A stretch of DNA of 18,753 nt from JAFGKK01 sp964521085 (GTDB taxonomy: Bacteria; Chloroflexota; Anaerolineae; Anaerolineales; RBG-16-64-43), in the NCBI GenBank assembly GCA_964521085.1, contig CAZFPL010000059.1:1-18753 (forward strand), written 5' to 3'. The first letter of the stretch is position 1. Each line of letters opens with the position of its first letter. The translations under genes and the position numbers were made by a program. The notes under the pieces are model-generated. The model was not told where the DNA came from. It saw nothing but the letters and a program-made list of their open reading frames with translations, and searched no databases. Shown piece after piece: positions 6,191 through 13,936 of the stretch.

Positions 6191-7304
6191 TTCGAAAATC
6201 TTTCAGGGAGTCGAGCAGGGTCTGCTTTTGAGGTTTGGCGGGGGCATCGGGGGGAATCCCAAGTTGGGAAAGCAGTTCCTTTTGTTCGCGGGACAAAGCA
6301 GCGGGGATGACAACGTTCACCACCACGAAAAAATCACCGCGGCCGCTTTGCTGCAGGTGCGGCATTCCCTTCCCGCGCAGCCGGAAGACCTGCCCCGGCT
6401 GGGTTCCGGCGGGAATGTGCAGTGTCGTCTCGCCGCCCGCGGTGGGCACGCGCACCTCTGCACCCGAGGCCGCCTGATGGAAATTAATCCCTAGCTCCAT
6501 CCACAGATCGCTGTTGTTTCTATGGAAGAATTCATGTTCCTGAACGCGGACCACAACAAACAGGTTTCCGGGCGGTCCACCGAACAGGCCGGGCTCGCCC
6601 TCTCCGGAAAGGCGGATTTGCATGCCGTCGTCCACGCCGGCCGGAATAGGTACCTGCAACGTCCTGGTTTTTTTCTCCAATCCCGCGCCGCGGCAGTTCT
6701 TGCAGGGAGTGGAAACCACTTCGCCCGATCCGCCGCATTTTGAGCAGGTGGTCACATTCACCAGGGAACCCAGAAAGGTCTGGCGGACCCTCCGCTCTTC
6801 GCCGCTTCCCCCGCAGACGTTGCAGCGGATCGGCGTCGTGCCGGGTTCCGATCGCGATCCGCGGCACACGGAACAAACCTCCGCCCGGGTTACTTCCAAT
6901 TCTTTTTTCACGCCGCTGATCGACTCGTCGAAGGTCAAACGGACTTCCGTTTGCAGATCGGTTCCTCGCCGCGGCGACCGGGCGGCCCGCCGGCCGCCCA
7001 TGCCGAATCCGCGGAAGAACTCCGCGAACAGATCGTACTCTTCCCCCGCATATCCCGGCGTGCCTCCGGAGAACATCCGCTCGAGTCCGGCATGTCCGTA
7101 TTGATCGTAAGCCGCACGGCGCTGCTCGTCGGAGAGCACGCCGTAGGCTTCGTTGATTTCCTTGAATCGCTCTTCCGCACCTTCCTCTTTGTTGACGTCC
7201 GGATGGTAGCGCTTGGCCAGGTTGCGAAAGGCGTTGCGAATGGAGTCGGGATCGGCGTTCCGGGGAACCCCGAGGATTTCGTAGTAATCGCGGGAGGTCG
7301 GCAT
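6183..7304 (-). CDS. dnaJ: Chaperone protein DnaJ (type I Hsp40)
   Basis: A 373-residue, full-length class I J-protein. The J domain (about 4-72) contains the HPD motif (34-36) that stimulates DnaK ATP hydrolysis. A Gly/Phe-rich linker with an Arg-rich patch (GGRRAARSPRRG) follows to about residue 114. Four zinc-binding repeats lie at 144-151 (CSVCRGSR), 161-168 (CNVCGGSG), 187-194 (CSKCGGSG) and 201-208 (CKNCRGAG). All eight cysteines are present, but the first repeat departs from CxxCxGxG at its last position. C-terminal substrate-binding and dimerisation regions follow. The start is ATG 7304, without an obvious ribosome site; the spacer to dnaK holds a strong hairpin. Confidence 0.96.
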   Translation of the reverse strand: MPTSRDYYEILGVPRNADPDSIRNAFRNLAKRYHPDVNKEEGAEERFKEINEAYGVLSDEQRRAAYDQYGHAGLERMFSGGTPGYAGEEYDLFAEFFRGFGMGGRRAARSPRRGTDLQTEVRLTFDESISGVKKELEVTRAEVCSVCRGSRSEPGTTPIRCNVCGGSGEERRVRQTFLGSLVNVTTCSKCGGSGEVVSTPCKNCRGAGLEKKTRTLQVPIPAGVDDGMQIRLSGEGEPGLFGGPPGNLFVVVRVQEHEFFHRNNSDLWMELGINFHQAASGAEVRVPTAGGETTLHIPAGTQPGQVFRLRGKGMPHLQQSGRGDFFVVVNVVIPAALSREQKELLSQLGIPPDAPAKPQKQTLLDSLKDFRND

Positions 7305-7318
7305 ATATTAACCAAATA

Positions 7319-7346
7319 CCCTGCCCGGGATTCTTCCCGGGCAGGG
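7319..7346. terminator. Hairpin between dnaK and dnaJ
   Basis: A 12-bp perfect stem (7319-7330 with 7335-7346) with a 4-base loop lies in the 69-base spacer. Read along the operon (- strand) it is followed only by TATTTGG, so termination would be leaky. It may act as an attenuator or an mRNA-processing/stability element that sets dnaK above dnaJ-prmA. Confidence 0.55.
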
Positions 7347-7373
7347 TTGATTTTTTCCTCTCAACGGACGGAT

Positions 7374-9293
7374 CTACATCGGTTTGAATTCCCCTTCCAC
7401 CACATCCCCGCTTCCGCCGGCCGGGCCCGGTCCACCTTCCCCGCCGCCGGACGTTTCGCCGGAGGGCTGCTCGGGACCGCCCGGGGTACCTCCGCCATAC
7501 ATCGCCGATCCGATCGCCTGAAGGGTGCGGACAAGCTCCTCGGACGCTTTCTGGATGGCGGGCAGATCTTTGCCTTGCAGGGCGCTGCGCAGGGCGGATA
7601 CCTTGCTGTTCACGTCGTCGCGAACGGTAGCGGGAACTTTGTCCCCCAGTTCACGCAGAGACTTCTCCGCGGAGTAGATCGCGCTGTCGGCGGAATTGCG
7701 GATCTCGATCTCTTCCTTGCGTTTGCGGTCTTCCTCGCGATGGCTGTCGGCCTCGCGGGTCATCCGCTCCACCTCTTCCTTGGCCAGGCCCGAGGAGGGC
7801 TGGATGGTGATGTGCTGCGAGCGGCTGGTGGCCTTATCCTGCGCCGTCACCTTGAGGATGCCGTCCGCGTCGATGTCGAAGGTCACCTCGATCTGCGGGA
7901 TGCCGCGGGGCGCAGGCGGAATGCCGTCGAGGATGAATTTGCCCAGACTCTTGTCGTCGCCCGCCATCGGACGCTCGCCCTGGACGACATGAATTTCCAC
8001 GCTGGTCTGCGTGTCCGCAGCCGTGGAGAAAACCTGGCTCTTGCGCGCCGGGATGGTAGTGTTCCGTTCGATCAACGGGGTTGCCACGCCGCCGAGAGTT
8101 TCCACACTCAGGGTCAGGGGGGTGACGTCGAGGAGCAGGATATCCTTTACCTCGCCGCCGAGCACGCCGGCTTGAATTGCCGCGCCGACCGCCACGACCT
8201 CATCGGGGTTGACGCCCTTGTGCGGGTCCTTCTGGAAGATTTTCTTAACCGCCTCTTGGACGGCTGGCATGCGGGTCATTCCGCCCACCAGGATCACCTC
8301 GTTAATATCAGCAGGCTTCAGGCGCGCGTCTTCAAGCGCTTGGTTCACCGGGCGGGTGGAACGGTCAATCAGGTCGCTGGTAAGCTGTTCGAGTTTGGCG
8401 CGGGTGAGGGTCATGGTGAGGTGTTTCGGACCCGACGCATCGGCGGTGATGAACGGCAAATTAATTTCGCTTTGAAGTACCGTCGAAAGTTCGATCTTGG
8501 CCTTTTCGGCCGCTTCCTTTAGCCGCTGCAGCGCCTGCCGGTCCTTGCGCAGGTCGATACCCTCCGATTTGAGGAACTCGTCGGCAATCCAGGTGATCAC
8601 GCGCTGGTCGAAATCGTCGCCGCCGAGGAATGTATCTCCGTTGGTGGACTTGACTTCGAACACCCCGTCGCCTACGTCGAGGATTGAGATGTCGAACGTG
8701 CCGCCGCCGAGATCGTACACGGCGATAGTCTCGTCCTTTTTCTTGTCGAGCCCGTATGCCAGCGAGGATGCCGTCGGCTCGTTGATGATTCGCATCACTT
8801 CCAATCCCGCGATCTGACCGGCGTCTTTCGTCGCCTGGCGCTGTGAATCGTTGAAGTATGCCGGGGTGGTAATCACCGCCTGGGTCACGGATTGGCCAAG
8901 GTAAGCTTCGGCGTCGGCTTTAAGTTTTCCCAGGATCATGGCCGAAATTTCCGGCGGGGAATAGTCCTTTCCGCCCATCTGGACCCGGATATCGCCATTC
9001 GCGGCGGCAGATACCTTGAACGGGACGAGCTTGATCGCGCGCTGGACTTCGGGGTCGTTGAATTTTCGGCCCATGAAGCGCTTGATGGAGAAGATGGTAT
9101 TCTCCGGATTGACCACCGCCTGACGGCGCGCCAACTGTCCGACCAGGCGCTCGCCCGTCTTCGGATTGACGGCCACCACCGACGGAACCAGCGGCGAGCC
9201 CTCCGATGCGGGGATGACCTTCGGATCGCCGGCTTCCATCACCGCGACGACCGAGTTCGTGGTTCCCAGATCGATGCCTATAATTTTTCCCAT
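7374..9293 (-). CDS. dnaK: Molecular chaperone DnaK (Hsp70)
   Basis: A 639-residue Hsp70. The nucleotide-binding domain carries IGIDLGTTNS near the N-terminus, INEPTASSLAYG, YDLGGGTFDISILDVG and ILVGGMTRMPAVQ, followed by the linker and substrate-domain start DILLLDVTPLTLSVET. The helical lid and a disordered Gly/Pro/Ser-rich tail (GGGTPGGPEQPSGE) end in VVEGEFKPM, resembling the acidic C-terminal motif that contacts cochaperones. I chose ATG 9293 because AAGGAG (9303-9308) lies 8-9 bases before it; the in-frame GTG at 9302 would leave no spacing. It uses ATP-driven cycles with DnaJ and GrpE to bind and refold proteins in the cytoplasm. It is third in the HrcA-regulated operon. Confidence 0.97.
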   Translation of the reverse strand: MGKIIGIDLGTTNSVVAVMEAGDPKVIPASEGSPLVPSVVAVNPKTGERLVGQLARRQAVVNPENTIFSIKRFMGRKFNDPEVQRAIKLVPFKVSAAANGDIRVQMGGKDYSPPEISAMILGKLKADAEAYLGQSVTQAVITTPAYFNDSQRQATKDAGQIAGLEVMRIINEPTASSLAYGLDKKKDETIAVYDLGGGTFDISILDVGDGVFEVKSTNGDTFLGGDDFDQRVITWIADEFLKSEGIDLRKDRQALQRLKEAAEKAKIELSTVLQSEINLPFITADASGPKHLTMTLTRAKLEQLTSDLIDRSTRPVNQALEDARLKPADINEVILVGGMTRMPAVQEAVKKIFQKDPHKGVNPDEVVAVGAAIQAGVLGGEVKDILLLDVTPLTLSVETLGGVATPLIERNTTIPARKSQVFSTAADTQTSVEIHVVQGERPMAGDDKSLGKFILDGIPPAPRGIPQIEVTFDIDADGILKVTAQDKATSRSQHITIQPSSGLAKEEVERMTREADSHREEDRKRKEEIEIRNSADSAIYSAEKSLRELGDKVPATVRDDVNSKVSALRSALQGKDLPAIQKASEELVRTLQAIGSAMYGGGTPGGPEQPSGETSGGGEGGPGPAGGSGDVVEGEFKPM

Positions 9294-9332
9294 GGTTGTC
9301 ACTCCTTCTGTTTTCCTTACGCTACGAATTCT

Positions 9333-9917
9333 CTATGAGTTTGTCTCGGGTTTGCACGCCACCCGGACTTTCGCAGGCCGCAGCACCCGATCGCCCAGCC
9401 GGTACCCGCGATGGACGACTTCCAAAATTTCCCCGTCCTGCCGGTCCGCACAAACTTCCCGGGTTACGGCTTCATGGACATTGGGATCGAATGCGTCCCC
9501 CTTGGCCGCCTCGATCGGAGTTATCCCTTCCGCTTCGAGCGCCGCAATCCCCTTTCGATAGATCAACTCCACGCCTCCGGCCCATTGCTCGAGGCTGGTG
9601 CCGCCCGACCGGTCTTTGAGGGCCCTTTCAAAATCGTCCAAAATCGGAAACCAGCGCGCAGCGGCCTGACCCGCGGCGAAAAGGTGCGCTTCCGCGGCGT
9701 CGCGTTCGACCCGCTTGCGATAATTTACGAGTTCGGCCTGGGTGCGTTTCCAACCATCCAGGTATTCGCTCGCCTGCGCCCGGGCCTGCTCCAGTTCGGC
9801 ATGAAGCGCATCCAGCGTTTCGGTATCTTCTCCGCCGGGGGTTTGCGCCTCCATTTGATCGGCCGATTCCTCTTCGGTCTTTGGTTCATCAAGAGCATGC
9901 TTCTTCTTGTCTGTCAT
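9333..9917 (-). CDS. grpE: Nucleotide exchange factor GrpE
   Basis: A 194-residue protein. An acidic, disordered N-terminus (about 1-30) leads into a long coiled-coil helix (about 32-75, LDALHAELEQARAQASEYLDG, YRKRVERD) that mediates dimerisation. The helical bundle (FPILDDFERALK) and a C-terminal beta domain follow, with the family signature GDAFDPNVHEAV and a terminal GYRLGDRVLRPAKVRV. It releases ADP from DnaK. The ATG at 9917 has a GGGAAAG site just upstream. It lies 52 bases after hrcA and 39 bases before dnaK, the standard heat-shock order. Confidence 0.95.
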   Translation of the reverse strand: MTDKKKHALDEPKTEEESADQMEAQTPGGEDTETLDALHAELEQARAQASEYLDGWKRTQAELVNYRKRVERDAAEAHLFAAGQAAARWFPILDDFERALKDRSGGTSLEQWAGGVELIYRKGIAALEAEGITPIEAAKGDAFDPNVHEAVTREVCADRQDGEILEVVHRGYRLGDRVLRPAKVRVACKPETNS

Positions 9918-9969
9918 AAGCTTTCCCGGTTATCCGTCATCCTTTTTTCCACGCCGCCGGCGCGACGAC

Positions 9970-11001
9970 TCAGCCGCTCAGCGTCTCCGAGACCAGATCA
10001 CTCATCAGCGAAGAGACATAGCGGACGGCGGAAATCGTTCTTCCGTATGCCATGCGCATCGGTCCGATCACGCCAAGCGCCCCGGTGGCCAGGCCCGGCG
10101 CCCCATACCGGGCGATCACCATCGAGCAATCGCGCAGATCCTCCCAATCCCCTTCGCCGCCGATGACCACCTGGACCCCGCCCACTTCCGAACCCAGCGC
10201 GCGGGAGAGGAACTCGCCGAGCAGGCTTTGTTCCTCGAGAATGTGCAGCGTCCGACTCACCAGATTCGGATCGGAATATTCCGGAGTCTTGAGTACGTTG
10301 GTCAACCCGTCGTGCACCATCTCGGCGGTGGCCACAAAATCCGCCCGATGCATCAGCTCCGCCACCACGGCCAGGATCTCCCGTGCGAGCGGCGACATCG
10401 TCTCCATCAGTGATTCGACCTTTTCGACATCCGCGCCGGCGCATTGTTCGTTGACCTGCCCGGCCACCTGGGAGAGATCTTCCTGGGACAGGGGCTCCTC
10501 CAAAGCGATATATTGCTGTTGGACTTTCCCCCCCTGCAACACCAGGACCAGAAGCGCCTGTTGGCCCTTGATGGAGATGAGCTGCAACTGCCGGAACACC
10601 GCCCTATCTGCAGAGGGGGCGGTCACCAGCGATGCCGCGCTGGAATGATGCGCCAGGATCGCCGCGGCCAGACGCATCCATTGATCCACGTCTCCCCGGG
10701 CCTGGAAAAATTGGTGGCTGATCGTGCGCTTCTCCGCGGCGGGCAGTTCGGTTTCGCCGAGCAGGCGCTGCACGAAATACCGATATCCGCCCTCGGTGGG
10801 AACCCGCCCGGCGGACGTATGCGGCTGCCGCACATATCCTTCTTCGGTAAGCGTCAGCATATCGTTCCGGGTCGTAGCCGAACTGAAATTAAGATGATAC
10901 CGTTCCACCAGGGTCTTCGAACCGACCGGTTGGACAGTTTCGACATACTCCCGGACTATCAATCCAAGGAGGAACTCCTGGCGATCCGTCAACTTTTGCA
11001 C
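9970..11001 (-). CDS. hrcA: Heat-inducible transcription repressor HrcA
   Basis: A 343-residue repressor starting at GTG 11001, supported by AAAGGAG (11009-11015) at good spacing. The N-terminal winged helix (about 1-75) includes the DNA-recognition stretch LNFSSATTRNDMLTLTEEGYVRQPHTSAGRVPTEGGYRYFV, close to the family pattern S-x-AT-x-RN-x-M and PHTSAGR-x-P. A GAF-like/dimerisation region follows and the C-terminus reads GVIGPMRMAYGRTISAVRYVS, the usual HrcA end. It binds CIRCE, and in other bacteria its folding state depends on GroEL. A perfect CIRCE lies directly upstream, so the operon is autoregulated. Confidence 0.96.
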   Translation of the reverse strand: MQKLTDRQEFLLGLIVREYVETVQPVGSKTLVERYHLNFSSATTRNDMLTLTEEGYVRQPHTSAGRVPTEGGYRYFVQRLLGETELPAAEKRTISHQFFQARGDVDQWMRLAAAILAHHSSAASLVTAPSADRAVFRQLQLISIKGQQALLVLVLQGGKVQQQYIALEEPLSQEDLSQVAGQVNEQCAGADVEKVESLMETMSPLAREILAVVAELMHRADFVATAEMVHDGLTNVLKTPEYSDPNLVSRTLHILEEQSLLGEFLSRALGSEVGGVQVVIGGEGDWEDLRDCSMVIARYGAPGLATGALGVIGPMRMAYGRTISAVRYVSSLMSDLVSETLSG

Positions 11002-11013
11002 TGATCTTCTCCT

Positions 11014-11040
11014 TTAGCACTCTATGCATGAGAGTGCTAA
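11014..11040 (-). promoter_or_regulatory. CIRCE operator
   Basis: TTAGCACTC (11014-11022), a 9-base spacer, then GAGTGCTAA (11032-11040) is a perfect match to the CIRCE consensus. Read along the operon, it directly abuts the hrcA Shine-Dalgarno sequence and starts a few bases after the predicted transcription start. HrcA bound here would block the promoter at 11054-11082. Confidence 0.97.
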
Positions 11041-11053
11041 TCGGATGAGAAGG

Positions 11054-11082
11054 ATGATACCATGGGTTTAGGGAGGAGTCAA
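11054..11082 (-). promoter_or_regulatory. Promoter of the hrcA-grpE-dnaK-dnaJ-prmA operon
   Basis: On the minus strand TTGACT (11082-11077) and TATCAT (11059-11054) are 17 bases apart, five of six consensus matches each. The predicted start, near 11047, lies just before CIRCE. It is a vegetative sigma-70-type promoter, fitting control by repression. Confidence 0.8.
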
Positions 11083-11107
11083 GAAAATCCATTTCAAGTT
11101 AAAACGT

Positions 11108-11121
11108 GCTGAAAATTCAGC
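11108..11121 (-). terminator. Weak hairpin after the response-regulator gene
   Basis: The self-complementary segment GCTGAAAATTCAGC (5-bp stem, 4-base loop) is followed on the minus strand by ACGTTTT. It is the only terminator-like structure between the two-component genes and hrcA, and it is weak, so read-through into hrcA is possible. Confidence 0.25.
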
Positions 11122-11185
11122 TTAATGCGGGATTCCTTCGCCGATCCATCCAGCGCCGCTGCTCGAACCGGACCGAAGACAGTCG

Positions 11186-12046
11186 TTACTCTTCCGGTAC
11201 AGGTGGCGCCGGGCGTTCTTCCAAGGAAAGTGTGTATCCTTTTCCCCGGACGGTACGGATCAGGCCCGGGTGTTTGGAATCCTGTTCGATTTTTCTCCGC
11301 AGGCGGACGATGTGGGGATGGACGATGCTTTTGGCTTCATTCTCACTCAAATCGTAATTCAACGCCTCGCGCGCGATGCGGCGCGAGGAGAAGACATCCC
11401 CCGGACGCGCCATAAGCAAGGCCAGGATGTTTTCCTCGCTGGCCGTCAGGACGGCCGAATGGATTTTTCCTTCCCATTGAAGCGTCGCCTGGCGGTTGTC
11501 GCGGTCCAGGGAGACCGGACCGGCATGCAGGAAACGCTCCAGCGACAAAGAAACGCCCGAGGTTTGCGCGACGGGCGCTTCGGTTTTAAGCTGCTCCAGC
11601 GCAGCGATGGCCGTTTCCAGCGAATGGCGCTGCTGAAGCTCGGTCAGCCGTTTACGAAGTGCTTTGCGGATGGCGGCTTCCACCTGGTCCAAGGATGCCG
11701 GCTTGAGGAGATAATCAACCACCATCCCGGATTTCAGCGCCGCCAGCGCGCTCTCCATCGCGGCGTGCCCGGTCAGGATGATCACCAACAAATTCGGACG
11801 GAGCTGCTGCGCCTTCTGCAGTACTTCCATGCCGTCCATCTCCGGCATGCGGATGTCAAGCATCATCAAGTCGTACGGCATCCGGGTGAGCTTCTCCACC
11901 GCCTCCGGTCCGCTGCGTGCCTCGTCCACATATGGATATCCTTTGAGTTTGAGCGATCGGCTCAACCCTAAAAGGACGTGCGCGTCATCGTCCACGATGA
12001 GGATACGGGCTTCGGGAAGGAGTGGCGGAGTTGTGGATGGATCCAT
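11186..12046 (-). CDS. Response regulator: receiver plus OmpR/PhoB-type winged helix
   Basis: A 286-residue protein. The receiver domain (about 13-130) has the acidic pocket DDD (19-21), phosphoacceptor D64 in MMLDIRMPEMDG, T92 in ILTGHAAMES and K115 in LLKP, so it is complete. Its LTGHAAMESALAALKSG stretch looks more like NtrC/FixJ receivers than PhoB receivers. A helical linker (about 130-160, likely coiled coil) leads to a winged-helix domain of the OmpR/PhoB type (about 180-275), with ARPGDVFSSRRIAREAL, VHPHIVRLRRKIEQD, and IRTVRGKGYTL as the wing. It starts 13 bases after the kinase gene, so the two are almost certainly cognate and cotranscribed. The target genes are unknown; hrcA lies next downstream. 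Confidence 0.9.
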   Translation of the reverse strand: MDPSTTPPLLPEARILIVDDDAHVLLGLSRSLKLKGYPYVDEARSGPEAVEKLTRMPYDLMMLDIRMPEMDGMEVLQKAQQLRPNLLVIILTGHAAMESALAALKSGMVVDYLLKPASLDQVEAAIRKALRKRLTELQQRHSLETAIAALEQLKTEAPVAQTSGVSLSLERFLHAGPVSLDRDNRQATLQWEGKIHSAVLTASEENILALLMARPGDVFSSRRIAREALNYDLSENEAKSIVHPHIVRLRRKIEQDSKHPGLIRTVRGKGYTLSLEERPAPPVPEE

Positions 12047-12059
12047 GAGGTTCCCCGAT

Positions 12060-13796
12060 CTAGGAAATGGGAGGGGCGAACGGAAGGGTGATGACGAACT
12101 CCACGCCTTTGCGGCGCGGCAAATTCGCCGCGTGAATGGTGCCGTGATGCCGCTGCAGGATGGCGTGCGAGATGCTCAACCCCAACCCGGTCCCCTCCGG
12201 CCGGGTCGTGAAAAACGGATCGAAAATCCGGGTCAGTTGTTCGGAAGGGATGGGCGGGCCGTCGTTGGCAAATGTAACCTCCGCCCGGTCTCCGATGGAT
12301 CGGATCCGGATCTCTAGGTGTCCTTTCCCTTTCATCGCATGCGCCGCATTCAGGATGATGTTCAGGAAAACCTGGATCAGCTGGCCGGCGGCGGCCAGCA
12401 CCGGGGGCATGTCCTCCGGAAAGACCGTTTGAATCTCCACCCGTTGATTGCGCAGATAATTCTTGCTGAGCGCGAGCGCCTGCTCGAGGATCCCGATGAT
12501 GGATACCGGCTGGAGGATATCCGGCGCCGGGCGGGCGAATCCCAGCACCCGGCGGGTGGTTTCATCGAGCCGTTCCACTTCGCCTTCGAGGATGCGGAAG
12601 GACTGCTCGCGCTCCTCGTCGCTCAGGGGGTAGGAGCGGATGAGCTCCAGGTGCGAACGAAGCGATTGAAGCGGATTGTTGACCTCATGCGCCAGCGATG
12701 CCGCCACGCGGCCGATCGCCGCCAGCCGTTCGGTCCGCTCGGCGTCGTCGATGATTTGCTGATATTGCGTGATCATCTCCCCGATGACCAATAATTCCTT
12801 GGAGGAAAGACTCCGGCCGCGCATGGGGAATGCATGCACGCGGAAGACCTCCACCCCGCGCGGCAGGGGAATGCTGATTTTTTCACGGCTGACCGCCCCG
12901 CCCGTCTCCAACGCTTCGAAAATCATCCGCCGAATTTCCTCCGGCGTGCCCGGAAATTCCAAGAAGTTCAGACCGATCACCCTGGAAGCCGTAATCCCCT
13001 GGCGTTTTATTTCCCGCATCGCCTTGGGATTGATTTCAAGAACCGTTCCATGGGAATCCAACAATGCGATCAGAAAGGGGGCCGCAAAAAGAATGCTGCG
13101 GTATCGGGCCTCGGAGATGGCCAAACGGCTGTAGAGGATGGTGTTTTCAAGCGCGGTCTCCATCGCCCGCGCCAGGGAGATCAGGATGCTGTATCCCAGC
13201 GCGTCCAGGGGCTCCGCCCGGTTGTGGGTCAGGAACAACACCCCGACCGGTTCCTTCGCCAGGAGCGGAATCGCCAGGCATCCTCCACAATTCCTGCTGT
13301 TAAGCGGTGAAAGCATCGGCGCCGATGAAGAATCCGAGAGGTATACCGCCCGCTGCTTTTCATACGCCATCCGCAGCAGCGGATACCGATCCCACGGCAT
13401 CTTCTCCGGAATGAGGCGCGCGAGCGGTCCGAGACAAAGGTAACGGATGCAGGTGGCGTGGGGAGGATCGTATATCGCCAATCCGGCCAACTGAATCCCG
13501 GGCGATAAATCCGCGCAAACCTTGAGCATCGCGGAAACGGCTTCGGGCCGGCTTTTCAGATCATGCTGCAATTGGGCCGGGGGAATGCCTTCCAATCCGC
13601 CATCCGTTTTCAAAACGGCGGCGGATCGCGGTTGATGCGGGGATTCCGCTTTTGCCCGCAGCGTCTTCGGTTTGACGGATTCGACGCGGAAGCCGGCTTC
13701 TTCCAGGACCGATTGCATGCGCGGCGCATGCCCTTTCCCGGAAGCAATCAGCATCACCGGCGGACGGTTTCGGACGTTGCCGGTTCTGGATCCCAC
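12060..13796 (-). CDS. Soluble sensor histidine kinase (GAF-PAS-HisKA-HATPase)
   Basis: About 578 residues from GTG 13796, chosen because GAAGGGAAGGA lies just upstream; ATG 13754 (564 residues) is the alternative. The frame stays open to 14261, but that part runs through the neighbouring glycosyltransferase gene and is not coding. There is no transmembrane segment, so it senses in the cytoplasm. In order: a short N-terminal segment, a GAF-like domain (about 77-227, with CGGCLAIPLL and VGVLFLTHN), a PAS domain (about 229-345), HisKA with the phosphorylated His in SLAHEVNNPLQSL (about 370), and the ATPase domain with LNIILNAAHAM (N box), NDGPPI and GTGLGLSISHAI. The HEVNNPLQ kinase type resembles NtrB/ZraS. 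The ligand is unknown. Confidence 0.9.
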   Translation of the reverse strand: MGSRTGNVRNRPPVMLIASGKGHAPRMQSVLEEAGFRVESVKPKTLRAKAESPHQPRSAAVLKTDGGLEGIPPAQLQHDLKSRPEAVSAMLKVCADLSPGIQLAGLAIYDPPHATCIRYLCLGPLARLIPEKMPWDRYPLLRMAYEKQRAVYLSDSSSAPMLSPLNSRNCGGCLAIPLLAKEPVGVLFLTHNRAEPLDALGYSILISLARAMETALENTILYSRLAISEARYRSILFAAPFLIALLDSHGTVLEINPKAMREIKRQGITASRVIGLNFLEFPGTPEEIRRMIFEALETGGAVSREKISIPLPRGVEVFRVHAFPMRGRSLSSKELLVIGEMITQYQQIIDDAERTERLAAIGRVAASLAHEVNNPLQSLRSHLELIRSYPLSDEEREQSFRILEGEVERLDETTRRVLGFARPAPDILQPVSIIGILEQALALSKNYLRNQRVEIQTVFPEDMPPVLAAAGQLIQVFLNIILNAAHAMKGKGHLEIRIRSIGDRAEVTFANDGPPIPSEQLTRIFDPFFTTRPEGTGLGLSISHAILQRHHGTIHAANLPRRKGVEFVITLPFAPPIS

Positions 13797-13837
13797 GTAT
13801 ATCCTTCCCTTCGGCGATGATCCCGCTGCCGAATTGG

Positions 13838-13843
13838 ATATTA
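13838..13843 (-). promoter_or_regulatory. Candidate extended -10 for the two-component operon
   Basis: On the minus strand TGGTAATAT gives a TGn extension and a TAATAT hexamer about 40 bases before the kinase start, just beyond the terminator of the upstream gene. No good -35 is seen. Confidence 0.3.
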
Positions 13844-13878
13844 CCAGAATCCGCTGTGAAAAACCACGCGCGATAACC

Positions 13879-13912
13879 AAAAAAAAACGCGCCGGACGGT
13901 CAGTCCGGCGCG
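13879..13912 (-). terminator. Intrinsic terminator after the glycosyltransferase gene
   Basis: A 10-bp GC-rich stem (13888-13897 with 13903-13912) with a 5-base loop is followed on the minus strand by nine T's (13887-13879). It begins 24 bases after the stop codon and insulates the two-component operon. Confidence 0.92.
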
Positions 13913-13936
13913 GTCTCCGTTCGGCGCGGTCCCTCT

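Noticed and set aside
5366..6310. Plus-strand frame of 314 codons opposite prmA
   Set aside because: Antisense shadow of a clear PrmA gene with Arg/His/Pro-rich composition and no domain.
6951..8522. Long plus-strand open frame (523 codons) opposite dnaK/dnaJ
   Set aside because: It is antisense to two highly conserved chaperone genes, has no recognisable domain, and such shadow frames opposite dnaK are common in GC-rich genomes.
9294..9302. GTG start for dnaK three codons upstream
   Set aside because: The AAGGAG site would directly abut it; ATG 9293 has proper spacing and gives the standard MGKIIGIDLG start.
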